Origin: Salibaculum sp031581025
GTDB taxonomy: Bacteria > Pseudomonadota > Alphaproteobacteria > Rhodobacterales > Rhodobacteraceae
DNA length: 62,609 nt
Strand: one strand, 5' to 3'
Assembly: GCF_031581025.1 (NCBI RefSeq)
Contig: NZ_JAVLCA010000012.1
Position numbers and translations under genes: made by a program. Positions 16,186 to 24,512 of this stretch are shown here, in pieces. The notes beneath the pieces were generated by a model. It saw nothing but the letters and a program-made list of their open reading frames with translations. It was not told the DNA's origin and did not search any database. Every line of letters begins with the position of its first letter. The stretch's first letter is position 1.

Positions 16186-16869
16186 ATGCGACACCTTCTG
16201 TTTCCAATCCTCGTTGGCCTGGGCGGCCTGGCCGTGCTGATCGGGCTGGGGGTCTGGCAACTGGACCGGCTGGAGTGGAAAGAGGGCGTGCTGGCCGGGA
16301 TCGACGCGCGCATGGCGGCGGACCCCGTGCCCCTGCCGGAACAGGTCAGCGAGGCCGAGGACGAATACCGCACCGTCACCTTCGCGGGCCGTCCCACGGG
16401 CGCGGAACTGCATGTGCTGGTCTCCGGCACCCAGGAGGGGACCGGCTATCGCGTGATCTCGGGCTTCGAGACGCAAACGGGCCGCCGGATACTGCTCGAC
16501 CAGGGGCTTTTGCCGCTGGAGGCCAAGCAGAAAGATCCGGCCCGCCCCGAGACGGAGGTGACGGGCACCTTGCTCTGGCCCGATGACGTGAACAGCTCCA
16601 CCCCCGATCCCGACCTGGAAGAGAACATCTGGTTCGGCCGCGACGTGGCCGCCATGGCCGAGCGCCTTGAGACCGAGCCGCTGCTGGTGGTGCTGTCCCG
16701 GGCTTCGGCCTATGATCCGCGGCTGGACCCGCTGCCGGTAAGCACCGTGAATATCGCCAACGACCACCTGGAATACGCGATCACCTGGTTCTCGCTGGCC
16801 GCGGTCTGGCTGGCCATGAGCCTCTACTGGCTGCGCCGCAGCACTCGCCGCGAGGACCCTCAGGCATGA
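16186..16869 (+). CDS. SURF1 family cytochrome oxidase assembly protein
   Basis: Inserts heme a into subunit I of the oxidase; 227 aa. The topology is the family one: an N-terminal helix (about 3-22, LLFPILVGLGGLAVLIG), the conserved GVWQLDRLEWK turn, a large periplasmic loop with GTGYRVISGF and a C-terminal helix starting NDHLEYAITWFSLAAVW. I chose the ATG at 16186 because it opens directly into the first helix; the frame extends upstream over the terminator hairpin without homology. The stop overlaps the thrC start (ATGA). Confidence 0.9.
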   Translation: MRHLLFPILVGLGGLAVLIGLGVWQLDRLEWKEGVLAGIDARMAADPVPLPEQVSEAEDEYRTVTFAGRPTGAELHVLVSGTQEGTGYRVISGFETQTGRRILLDQGLLPLEAKQKDPARPETEVTGTLLWPDDVNSSTPDPDLEENIWFGRDVAAMAERLETEPLLVVLSRASAYDPRLDPLPVSTVNIANDHLEYAITWFSLAAVWLAMSLYWLRRSTRREDPQA

Positions 16870-18254
16870 AATACGTATCGACCCGCGGCACCGCCCCCGC
16901 GCTGGACTTCGAAGACACCATGATGACCGGCCTGGCGCGGGATGGCGGGCTCTACGTGCCCGAGACAATCCCGCGCCTGAGCGCCGAGCAGATCGCCGGG
17001 CTGGCCGGACAAAGCTACGAAGAGGCCGCTTTTGCCGTCATGCGCCCCTTCGTGGGCGAGACCTTCACCGACGCGGAGTTCCGCCGCCTGATCGACACCG
17101 CCTACGCGGGCTTTGGTCATGCCGCCCGTGCGCCGCTCAAGCAACTGGCGCCCAACCATTTCCTGCTGGAGCTGTTCCATGGCCCGACGCTGGCCTTCAA
17201 GGACTTCGCCATGCAGCTGATCGGCCAGATGTTCCAGGCCGCGCTGGCCCGCTCGGGCAAGCGGATCACCATTGTCGGCGCCACCTCCGGCGATACCGGT
17301 TCGGCCGCGATCGAGGCCTTCCGGGGGCTGGACAACGTGGATGTCTTCATCCTCTTCCCGCAGGGCCGGGTGTCCGAGGTGCAGCGCCGCCAGATGACCA
17401 CGCCAACCGACGCCAATGTCCATGCCCTGGCCGTCGAGGGCGATTTCGACGATTGCCAGGCCCGTCTCAAGGACATGTTCAACGACTTCGCCTTCCGCGA
17501 CGCGGTCGGCCTGGCCGGGGTCAACAGCATCAACTGGGGCCGGGTGCTGGCGCAGGTGGTCTATTATTTCACCGCCGCGGTCAGCCTGGGCGCGCCGCAC
17601 CGCAAGGTCAGCTTCACCGTGCCCACGGGAAATTTCGGCGACATCTTCGCGGGCTACATCGCCAAGCGCATGGGGCTGCCCATCGAGCGGCTGGTCGTGG
17701 CCACCAACCACAACGACATCCTGCACCGCACGCTGCAGACCGGCGCGCAGGTCAAGCAGGGGGTGACGCCCTCGATCAGCCCCTCCATGGACATCCAGGT
17801 CAGCTCGAATTTCGAACGCGCGCTGTTCGAGGCCTATGGCCGCGACGGGGCCGTGGTGGCCGCGCAGATGGACGAGTTGAAAGAAAAGGGTGGCTTCACC
17901 GTGGGTCAGGGCGCCATCGAGATGCTGTGCGAGACCTTTGACAGCGGCCGCGCCTCGGAAGAGCAGACGCTGGCGCGCATCCGCGCCGAAATCGCACGCT
18001 CGGGCGAGCTTTTGTGCCCGCACAGCGCTGTGGGCGTCGAGGTGGCCGAGGCGCACCAGGGGCCGACGCCCATGGTCACTTTGGCCACCGCCCATCCGGC
18101 CAAGTTCCCCGACGCGGTGGAACAGGCCAGCGGCATCCGGCCCCCGCTGCCCGAGCGCATGGCCGACCTCTTTGACCGCCCCGAGCGTGTCACCCCCGTG
18201 GCCAACGATCTGGCCGCCCTCGAAACCCTGATCCGGGAGCGCCGCACCAAGTGA
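16866..18254 (+). CDS. thrC: Threonine synthase
   Basis: PLP enzyme converting O-phosphohomoserine to threonine and phosphate; 462 aa, typical of the longer bacterial/fungal class. The PLP lysine is Lys112 in GPTLAFKDFAMQ, and the phosphate-binding loop is GATSGDTGSAAIEAF. Other family blocks are NSINWGR and VPTGNFGDIFAGY. Start and stop overlap surf1 and the M16 peptidase gene by 4 bp, so it lies in one operon with both. lysC, the first enzyme of the same aspartate pathway, lies at 23127. Confidence 0.95.
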   Translation: MKYVSTRGTAPALDFEDTMMTGLARDGGLYVPETIPRLSAEQIAGLAGQSYEEAAFAVMRPFVGETFTDAEFRRLIDTAYAGFGHAARAPLKQLAPNHFLLELFHGPTLAFKDFAMQLIGQMFQAALARSGKRITIVGATSGDTGSAAIEAFRGLDNVDVFILFPQGRVSEVQRRQMTTPTDANVHALAVEGDFDDCQARLKDMFNDFAFRDAVGLAGVNSINWGRVLAQVVYYFTAAVSLGAPHRKVSFTVPTGNFGDIFAGYIAKRMGLPIERLVVATNHNDILHRTLQTGAQVKQGVTPSISPSMDIQVSSNFERALFEAYGRDGAVVAAQMDELKEKGGFTVGQGAIEMLCETFDSGRASEEQTLARIRAEIARSGELLCPHSAVGVEVAEAHQGPTPMVTLATAHPAKFPDAVEQASGIRPPLPERMADLFDRPERVTPVANDLAALETLIRERRTK

Positions 18255-19516
18255 CTGTCGAAATCCATACCCTGTCCAACGGCTTTCGCGTTGTCTGCGA
18301 GGTCATGCCGGGCCTCAAATCCGCCGCCCTTGGCATCTGGATCGATGCCGGGGGCCGCCACGAGCGGGCCGACCAGAACGGCATCGCCCATTTTCTCGAA
18401 CACATGGCGTTCAAGGGGACTGCCAAGCGCAGCGCGCTGCAGATCGCCGAGGCGATCGAGGACGTGGGCGGCTATATCAACGCATATACCAGCCGCGAGA
18501 TGACGGCCTACTATGCCCGCGTGCTGGAACAGGACGTGCCGCTGGCCATGGACGTGATCGCCGACATCCTGCTCAACCCGGTGTTCGATACGCGCGAGAT
18601 CGAGGTCGAGCGCGGCGTGATCCTGCAGGAGATCGGCCAGGCGCTGGACACCCCCGACGACATCATCTTCGACTGGTTGCAGGAACAGGCCTATCCGGGT
18701 CAGCCCATCGGCCGCCCGATTCTTGGTCCCGCCGAGCGCGTCAACGCCTTCACCCGCGACGACCTGGCTGGCTTTGTGCAGGATCAGTACGGCCCCGAAC
18801 AGATGATCCTGGCCGCCGCCGGGGCCGTTGATCCGAAGGAACTGCTGAAACTCGCCGAGGCGCATTTCGGCCACCTGCCACCCCGCGCGCCGGCCAATGC
18901 CGCCACGCCCGCCCGCTTTGGCGGCGGCGAGGCGCGCCATGACAAGACGCTGGAGCAGGCCCATTTCGCGCTGGCCTTCGAGGGGCCGGACTACTGTGCC
19001 GACCGGATCTATGCCGCGCAGATCTATGCCATCGCGATGGGCGGCGGAATGTCCTCGCGCCTGTTCCAGGACCTGCGCGAGACTCGCGGGTTGTGCTACA
19101 CGATCTTCGCGCAGACGGGCGCCTATTCGGATACCGGCATGATGACAGTCTATGCCGGAACCTCGGGCGAGCAACTGAGCGAGCTGGCCGACCTGACCAT
19201 CGACACCATGAAACGCGCCGCCGAGGACATGAGCGCGCAAGAGGTCGCGCGCGCCCGTGCCCAGATGAAAGCCGGGATGCTGATGGGCCTGGAAAGCCCG
19301 TCGAACCGGGCCGAGCGGCTGGCGCGGCTGCTGTCGATCTGGGGCAAGGTGCCCAGCATCGAGGAGACGACCCGCCGCATCGATGCCGTGACGACCGGCG
19401 ATGTGCGCAGCTTTGGCGCCGACATGCTGACCCGGGCCGGGACGGCCATGGCGCTCTATGGGCCCGTGGGCGGTGCCCCGTCGCTGGAGGCCCTGCGCGA
19501 GAGGCTCGCGGCGTGA
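18251..19516 (+). CDS. M16 family zinc peptidase (processing-peptidase type)
   Basis: Insulinase-superfamily peptidase of 421 aa, homologous to the beta subunit of mitochondrial processing peptidase. The inverted zinc motif HFLEH is complete (His47, Glu50, His51), and the distal glutamate is expected in EIEVERGVILQEI. A second M16 domain follows, with TRGLCYTIFAQTGAYSDTG. It starts with GTG at 18251, overlapping the thrC stop. No signal peptide is seen, so it acts in the cytoplasm. The thrC-M16-acetyltransferase order is a recurrent alphaproteobacterial arrangement; the physiological substrate is unknown. Confidence 0.9.
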   Translation: MTVEIHTLSNGFRVVCEVMPGLKSAALGIWIDAGGRHERADQNGIAHFLEHMAFKGTAKRSALQIAEAIEDVGGYINAYTSREMTAYYARVLEQDVPLAMDVIADILLNPVFDTREIEVERGVILQEIGQALDTPDDIIFDWLQEQAYPGQPIGRPILGPAERVNAFTRDDLAGFVQDQYGPEQMILAAAGAVDPKELLKLAEAHFGHLPPRAPANAATPARFGGGEARHDKTLEQAHFALAFEGPDYCADRIYAAQIYAIAMGGGMSSRLFQDLRETRGLCYTIFAQTGAYSDTGMMTVYAGTSGEQLSELADLTIDTMKRAAEDMSAQEVARARAQMKAGMLMGLESPSNRAERLARLLSIWGKVPSIEETTRRIDAVTTGDVRSFGADMLTRAGTAMALYGPVGGAPSLEALRERLAA

Positions 19517-20100
19517 TGCTGCGCCAGAAGCGGAAACTGCGGCTGGAGACCGAGCGCCTGACGTTGCGCCCGCCCCAGCACACGGATTTCCGCGACTGGG
19601 TTGCGCTGCGTCAGGCAAGCCGCGATTTCCTGGCCGCGTGGGAGCCAAGCTGGGCCCCCGACCACCTGTCCCGCAAGAGCTTTACCAACCGCGTCTACTG
19701 GGCGCAGCGCTCGGTCGCCAATGGCACCGCGCTGCCGCTTTTCCTGGTCCGGCGCGCCGACGAGGTCCTGCTGGGCGCGATCACCCTGGACCATATCCGG
19801 CGCGGCCCGGCGCAGGCCGGCACCACCGGCTACTGGATCGGCGCGGCCCATGCCCGGCAGGGCTACATGCGCGAGGCCATCGAGGCGCTGGTGCACCACG
19901 CCTTCACCACGCTCGACCTGAGCCGGATCGAGGCGGGTTGTCTGCCCGAGAACATCGCCTCGCGCCGTTTGCTGGAAAGCTGCGGCTACAAGTACGAGGG
20001 CGTGGCGCAGTCCTATCTTCAGATCAACGGGCGCTGGCGCAATCACGTGCTCTACGCCAACCTGCGGCACGACCGGCGCGGCAAGACCGACGCGGGGTAG
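19516..20100 (+). CDS. GNAT family N-acetyltransferase (RimJ/RimL-like)
   Basis: Protein of 194 aa with the RimJ/RimL/SpeG-type GNAT fold: the start motif LETERLTLRPPQHTDF, the acetyl-CoA loop region GYWIGAAHARQGYMREAIEALV and the conserved NIASRRLLESCGYKYEGV near the C-terminus. This subgroup acetylates N-termini of ribosomal proteins such as S5, although many members have other substrates. The ATG at 19516 overlaps the M16 stop (TGATG), so it closes the surf1-thrC-M16 operon. Confidence 0.85.
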   Translation: MLRQKRKLRLETERLTLRPPQHTDFRDWVALRQASRDFLAAWEPSWAPDHLSRKSFTNRVYWAQRSVANGTALPLFLVRRADEVLLGAITLDHIRRGPAQAGTTGYWIGAAHARQGYMREAIEALVHHAFTTLDLSRIEAGCLPENIASRRLLESCGYKYEGVAQSYLQINGRWRNHVLYANLRHDRRGKTDAG

Positions 20101-20276
20101 GCCCTGAGTGGCCCATCGCAGACCCGGGGCACGAAACGTCTTTGAAATTAATGTAAAGGCAGAAAATCGCTATGCCTCAGGCCCACTTGGGCGGATTTTC
20201 GCAGGGCTGTTTGGCTTCTTCATTTCGGTGAATTAGGTGGGGATCGCGAACGCAAGCAACCCCGGAAAGGATCGAC

Positions 20277-20654
20277 ATGACCCTCAAGAAAACCTTCTTC
20301 ACCACGCTCGCAGCCACCGGCATGGCTGTTGCATCCCTCGCCGCCGTCCCGGCCGTCGCACAGGACACCGAAGCGCCTGCCGCACCCGCGGATGTGGAAG
20401 ATGGCGAACTGGATGCCTTTGTCGCAGCGCTCGATTCGGTCATGGAGATCGAAGAGAACTACGCGGCCCGTCTTGGCGAAGCCGAAGGCGACGAAGCCCA
20501 GCAGCAACAGCTGATGGAAGAGGCCCGCGCCGAAATGGTGGCCGCGGTGAACGAGACGCCCGAGATGGATGTCGAGCGCTATGTCGAGATCCTCGAACTG
20601 GCCCAGAACGATCCCGACCTGAGCGCCGAACTGAGCGAGCGCATGGAAAACTGA
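20277..20654 (+). CDS. Exported DUF4168 family protein
   Basis: A 125-residue periplasmic protein. Residues 1-29 are a signal peptide ending AVPAVAQ; the mature part begins with an acidic Ala/Pro-rich spacer and then forms a predicted all-helical, strongly acidic domain (DGELDAFVAALDSVMEIEENY...MDVERYVEILELAQNDPDL). This matches the DUF4168 pattern. The ATG at 20277 has AAAGGAT upstream. The gene stands alone between an AT-rich upstream interval (20101-20276), probably its promoter, and a strong terminator, so it is a monocistronic unit. Function unknown. Confidence 0.78.
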   Translation: MTLKKTFFTTLAATGMAVASLAAVPAVAQDTEAPAAPADVEDGELDAFVAALDSVMEIEENYAARLGEAEGDEAQQQQLMEEARAEMVAAVNETPEMDVERYVEILELAQNDPDLSAELSERMEN

Positions 20655-20680
20655 ACGCCCCCATCATGGCGACAGAGTCC

Positions 20681-20715
20681 GCCCGCATGCCGATGGACCG
20701 GCATGCGGGCTTTTC
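20681..20715 (+). terminator. Strong rho-independent terminator
   Basis: GCCCGCATGCCG (20681-20692) pairs perfectly over 12 bp with CGGCATGCGGGC (20699-20710) around a 6 nt loop, followed by TTTTCTT. It ends the transcript of the DUF4168 gene. Confidence 0.88.
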
Positions 20716-20803
20716 TTCTCATGACAGGGGCTGTCCGGCGGGTGTTCGGAAAAAGCTGACTTTCCCCGCCGCTGCGCTATCATTCGCCGCAGGAGGGCCT
20801 GTC

Positions 20804-21619
20804 ATGATCCGCTACATCCTGCCAATTGTCTTTCTTGTTACCTCCGGCGCCGCATTGGCGCAGGACCGCATCCCGTCTCATTGCCGCGCCTTCGCGCAGG
20901 CGCCGGGGATGGAGTATCTGCACCGCGCCAGTTTCCGCGATCCGGTCGCCGACGAGACCGTTCGCATTTCCTACCTCGACCACGCCATGTTCCTGATCCA
21001 GTCCGAGACCGTCTCGGCCATGACCGATTTCACCGGCTGGTATGGCAACGTGGATTTCATCCCCGACGTGGTGACGATGAACAACGCCCATTCCACCCAT
21101 TTCACCCGCGCGCCCGATCCGGCGATTGCCCATGTTCTGGAAGGCTGGGCGGTGAACGGCCAGCCACGCGATCACGACCTGGACCTGGGCGATATGCTGA
21201 TCCGCAATGTGCATACCGATGTGCGGTCCAACGGGTCGGCAGTGCGCGAGAGCGGCAATTCGATCTTCGTGTTCGAGGTCGCGGGGCTTTGTGTCGGTCA
21301 CCTCGGTCACCTGCACCATGAACCCGACGACGCCCAATATGCCATGCTGGGCCGGCTCGACGTGGTCATGGCCGCGGTCGATGGCGGGCTGACCCTGCGC
21401 CATGAGGCCTTGCTGCGGGTGATGGACAGGCTGCGCTCTTCGGTGGTGATCCCGATGCACTGGTTCGGGCGCCGCACGCTCGAGTCCTTTCTGACCGACA
21501 TGGAGGTCAGCGGCTACGACGTGGTGCGCACCGATGGGCCCGATATCACGCTGTCGCTGCAGACCCTGCCGTCGCGGCCGACGGTGATGGTGCTGGAACC
21601 GGAAGTCCTGGCCGAGTGA
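20804..21619 (+). CDS. Exported MBL-fold (UlaG-like) metallohydrolase
   Basis: A 271-residue protein with a signal peptide (about 1-19, ending GAALAQ) and the beta-lactamase-fold pattern of UlaG-like proteins: ISYLDHAMFLIQSE, the histidine segment NNAHSTHFT, VGHLGHLHHEPD and the late MHWFG. The canonical HxHxDH signature is altered (HSTH), so the metal site is atypical and activity is uncertain. A strong AGGAGG lies 8 bp upstream of the ATG at 20804. The signal peptide is unusual for UlaG-type enzymes, which are mostly cytoplasmic. Confidence 0.78.
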   Translation: MIRYILPIVFLVTSGAALAQDRIPSHCRAFAQAPGMEYLHRASFRDPVADETVRISYLDHAMFLIQSETVSAMTDFTGWYGNVDFIPDVVTMNNAHSTHFTRAPDPAIAHVLEGWAVNGQPRDHDLDLGDMLIRNVHTDVRSNGSAVRESGNSIFVFEVAGLCVGHLGHLHHEPDDAQYAMLGRLDVVMAAVDGGLTLRHEALLRVMDRLRSSVVIPMHWFGRRTLESFLTDMEVSGYDVVRTDGPDITLSLQTLPSRPTVMVLEPEVLAE

Positions 21620-21655
21620 CTTGCCCGCCCCGCAGGCCCGTGCTTTGACGCACCC

Positions 21656-23068
21656 ATGCTGAATGCCGTCACCCCCGATCTGCAAGAGTCCCTGCGCGGC
21701 CGCCTCGGGCCGAAGGGCCTGCTCCAGGACAGCACCGCCTACCTGCAGGAACCGCGCGGGCGCTGGCAGGGGCGGGGCCTGGTCGTGGCCCCCGCCAGCA
21801 CCGAAGAAGTGGCCGAGGTCGTGCGGCTGTGTGCCGACGCGGGTGTCGGGATCATCCCCTATGGCGGCGGCACCGGCCTTGTCGGCGGCCAGATCACCGA
21901 AGCCGACCCCGCGCCGGTCATCCTGTCGCTGCACCGCATGGCCGCGATCCGCGCGGTCCACGCCGCGGAAAACGCGATGGAGGTCGAGGCGGGCTCGATC
22001 CTCGCCGATATCCAGGCCGCCGCCGAGGGCGTGGACCGGCTGTTTCCGCTTTCGCTCGCGTCAGAAGGGTCCGCCCGGATCGGCGGCTTGCTGGCGACCA
22101 ACGCCGGCGGGCTGAACGTGCTGCGTTACGGCAACGCGCGGGCCCAATGCCTGGGGCTGGAGGTCGTCATGGCCGATGGCACGGTCTGGAACGGGCTGTC
22201 GCGGCTGCGCAAGGACAACACTGGCTATGACCTGCGCGACCTGATGATCGGGGCCGAGGGCACGCTGGGCATCATCACCGCCGCCACGCTGAAACTGATG
22301 CCGCGCCCTGTTGAAACCGCCACGGCGCTTTTCGCCGTGCCCGGCCCCGAGGCGGCGCTGGAACTGCTGGCGCTGGCCGGGGCGCAACTGGGCGAGACGA
22401 TATCGGCCTTCGAGCTGATCCACCGGCAGGGCTTCGATTTCCTGGCCGAGGCCGGGATCGACCATGTGCGCCCGCTCGATCCCATCCCCCACTGGTGCGT
22501 GCTGACCGAGATCGGCTTCGGGGCCGGGCAAGATGCCCAAGGCGCGCTCGAGGCACTATTCGCCACGGCGCTGGACCAGGGCTTGACGGAGGACGGCACC
22601 ATCGCGCAGTCCGTGCAGCAGGCGCGCGATCTCTGGGCGATCCGCGAGAGCATCCCCTCGGCCAACCGGGTGATCGGCGCGGTTTCCTCGCATGACATCT
22701 CTTTGCCGCTCTCCGCGATTCCCGATTTCATCGCGCAGGCCCCCGGCAAGCTGGCCGAGGTGGGGGATTTCCGCATAAACTGTTTCGGCCACCTGGGCGA
22801 CGGAAACCTGCATTACAACGTCTTTTCCCGGCCGGGCCACAGCCGCAGCGATCACGACCACCAGCGCGCGGCGGTCAAACGCGCCGTCCACGACTTGACG
22901 CATGCGATGGGCGGGTCGATCAGCGCCGAACACGGGGTCGGGCGATTGAAAGTGGCTGATCTGGAACGCTACGCCGACCCGGTGAAACTGGCCACCATGC
23001 GCGCCATCAAGCAGGCGCTCGACCCGCAGGGCATCCTCAATCCCGGGGCGGTGCTGCGGCGGCGGTGA
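21656..23068 (+). CDS. FAD-binding D-2-hydroxyacid dehydrogenase (GlcD/D2HGDH type)
   Basis: Flavoprotein of the PCMH/GlcD superfamily, 470 aa. It oxidises a D-2-hydroxyacid such as D-lactate, D-2-hydroxyglutarate or glycolate. The FAD pyrophosphate-binding stretch PYGGGTGLVGGQ is at about 69-80, followed by ATNAGGLNVLRYGN and GAEGTLGIIT. The C-terminal oxidase domain contains NCFGHLGDGNLHYNV, with metal-ligand histidines, and SAEHGVGRLK. A separate iron-sulfur subunit (GlcF) is not adjacent, so D-2-hydroxyglutarate dehydrogenase-like enzymes are the closest match; exact substrate not resolved. Confidence 0.85.
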   Translation: MLNAVTPDLQESLRGRLGPKGLLQDSTAYLQEPRGRWQGRGLVVAPASTEEVAEVVRLCADAGVGIIPYGGGTGLVGGQITEADPAPVILSLHRMAAIRAVHAAENAMEVEAGSILADIQAAAEGVDRLFPLSLASEGSARIGGLLATNAGGLNVLRYGNARAQCLGLEVVMADGTVWNGLSRLRKDNTGYDLRDLMIGAEGTLGIITAATLKLMPRPVETATALFAVPGPEAALELLALAGAQLGETISAFELIHRQGFDFLAEAGIDHVRPLDPIPHWCVLTEIGFGAGQDAQGALEALFATALDQGLTEDGTIAQSVQQARDLWAIRESIPSANRVIGAVSSHDISLPLSAIPDFIAQAPGKLAEVGDFRINCFGHLGDGNLHYNVFSRPGHSRSDHDHQRAAVKRAVHDLTHAMGGSISAEHGVGRLKVADLERYADPVKLATMRAIKQALDPQGILNPGAVLRRR

Positions 23069-23126
23069 CGCTTGCCCTCGGGAAGGCTTGCGCATAAGAG
23101 GGCGCGGATCGAACCAAGGGCCGGAC

Positions 23127-24365
23127 ATGCCAGTTCTCGTGATGAAATTCGGCGGCACCAGCGTTGCCACCCCCGACCGCATCCGCCGCGCGGCCAAGCG
23201 CGTGGGCGTCGAGGTGTCCAAGGGCTACGACGTGATCGTCATCGTTTCGGCCATGGCGGGCGAGACGAACAAGCTGGTCGGCTATGTCAGCGACACGAGC
23301 CCGCTTTACGATGCCCGCGAATACGATGCCATCGTCAGTTCCGGCGAGAATGTCACCGCCGGGCTGATGGCCTTGACGCTGCAGGAAATGGACGTGCCTG
23401 CGCGCAGTTGGCAGGGCTGGCAGGTTCCTGTCAAAACGACCGCCGCCCATTCCACCGCCCGGATCGAGGAGATCCCGACCGCGAACATCGCGGGCAAGTT
23501 CGCCGAAGGGATGCGCGTGGCCGTCGTGGCCGGGTTCCAGGGCGTCAGCCCCGAAGGCCGGATCACCACCCTGGGCCGGGGCGGGTCGGACACCACCGCC
23601 GTTGCCTTCGCCGCCGCCTTCGGCGCGGAACGCTGCGACATCTACACGGATGTCGACGGTGTCTATACAACCGACCCGCGCATCGCCGCCAAGGCCCGCA
23701 AGCTGGACCGCATCGCCTTTGAGGAAATGCTGGAACTGGCCAGCCTGGGCGCCAAGGTGCTGCAGACCCGCTCGGTCGAGCTGGCCATGCGCTACAAGGT
23801 GAAACTGCGGGTGCTCAGCAGTTTCGAGGAACAATCCGACGCGGCCGGCACCCTGGTCTGCGACGAGGAGGACGTGATGGAAAACCGCCCCGTATCCGGA
23901 ATCGCCTACAGCCGCGAAGAGGCCAAGATGACCCTGATCTCGGTGGCCGACCGCCCCGGCATCGCCGCCGCCATTTTCGGGCCGTTGTCCGAGGCGGGCG
24001 TGAACGTGGACATGATCATCCAGAACATCTCCGAAGAGGGCCGCACCGACATGACCTTTTCCTGCCCGGTGGATCAGGTATCCCGCGCCGAAACGGCCCT
24101 GAACACGGCCAAGGCCAGCGGCGAGATCAATTATCACGACCTGGTGGCCGACACGGACGTGGCCAAGATCAGCGCCGTGGGCATCGGCATGCGCAGCCAG
24201 TCCGGGGTGGCCGCGACCATGTTCAAGACGCTGTCGGACGAGGGCATCAACATCAAGGTCATCGCCACCTCGGAGATCAAGATCAGCGTTCTGGTCAACC
24301 GCAAGTACATGGAACTTGCGGTGCAGGCGCTGCATGACGCCTTTGAACTGGAAAAGGCCGACTGA
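23127..24365 (+). CDS. lysC: Aspartate kinase
   Basis: First step of the aspartate pathway to Lys, Thr and Met: phosphorylates L-aspartate with ATP; 412 aa. The N-terminal kinase motif KFGGTS is at residues 7-12, with SSGENVTAGLMAL and TTLGRGGSDTTA further on. Two ACT domains form the C-terminus (about 270-400) and are expected to bind lysine and threonine for feedback inhibition. I chose the ATG at 23127, directly at MPVLVMKFGG. ptsP follows 147 bp downstream, an adjacency conserved in Rhodobacterales. Confidence 0.95.
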   Translation: MPVLVMKFGGTSVATPDRIRRAAKRVGVEVSKGYDVIVIVSAMAGETNKLVGYVSDTSPLYDAREYDAIVSSGENVTAGLMALTLQEMDVPARSWQGWQVPVKTTAAHSTARIEEIPTANIAGKFAEGMRVAVVAGFQGVSPEGRITTLGRGGSDTTAVAFAAAFGAERCDIYTDVDGVYTTDPRIAAKARKLDRIAFEEMLELASLGAKVLQTRSVELAMRYKVKLRVLSSFEEQSDAAGTLVCDEEDVMENRPVSGIAYSREEAKMTLISVADRPGIAAAIFGPLSEAGVNVDMIIQNISEEGRTDMTFSCPVDQVSRAETALNTAKASGEINYHDLVADTDVAKISAVGIGMRSQSGVAATMFKTLSDEGINIKVIATSEIKISVLVNRKYMELAVQALHDAFELEKAD

Positions 24366-24512
24366 GGCCCTCATGCCCATGCGCCGCGCGTGACAAGGGG
24401 CCATCCCGCGTGCAATCGTCGGGCGCGATCACGATAACGCGGTTCTCTTTGCAGTGGCAGGTCTGCTATAGCAGGCCGAATGCCCGGCAGAATACCGGCA
24501 GGGACGAGGGAC

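Noticed and set aside
24463..24474. Palindrome CTGCTATAGCAG before ptsP as an operator.
   Set aside because: Short, single and without matching context; spacing to any -35 box is poor, so it is mentioned only under ptsP.
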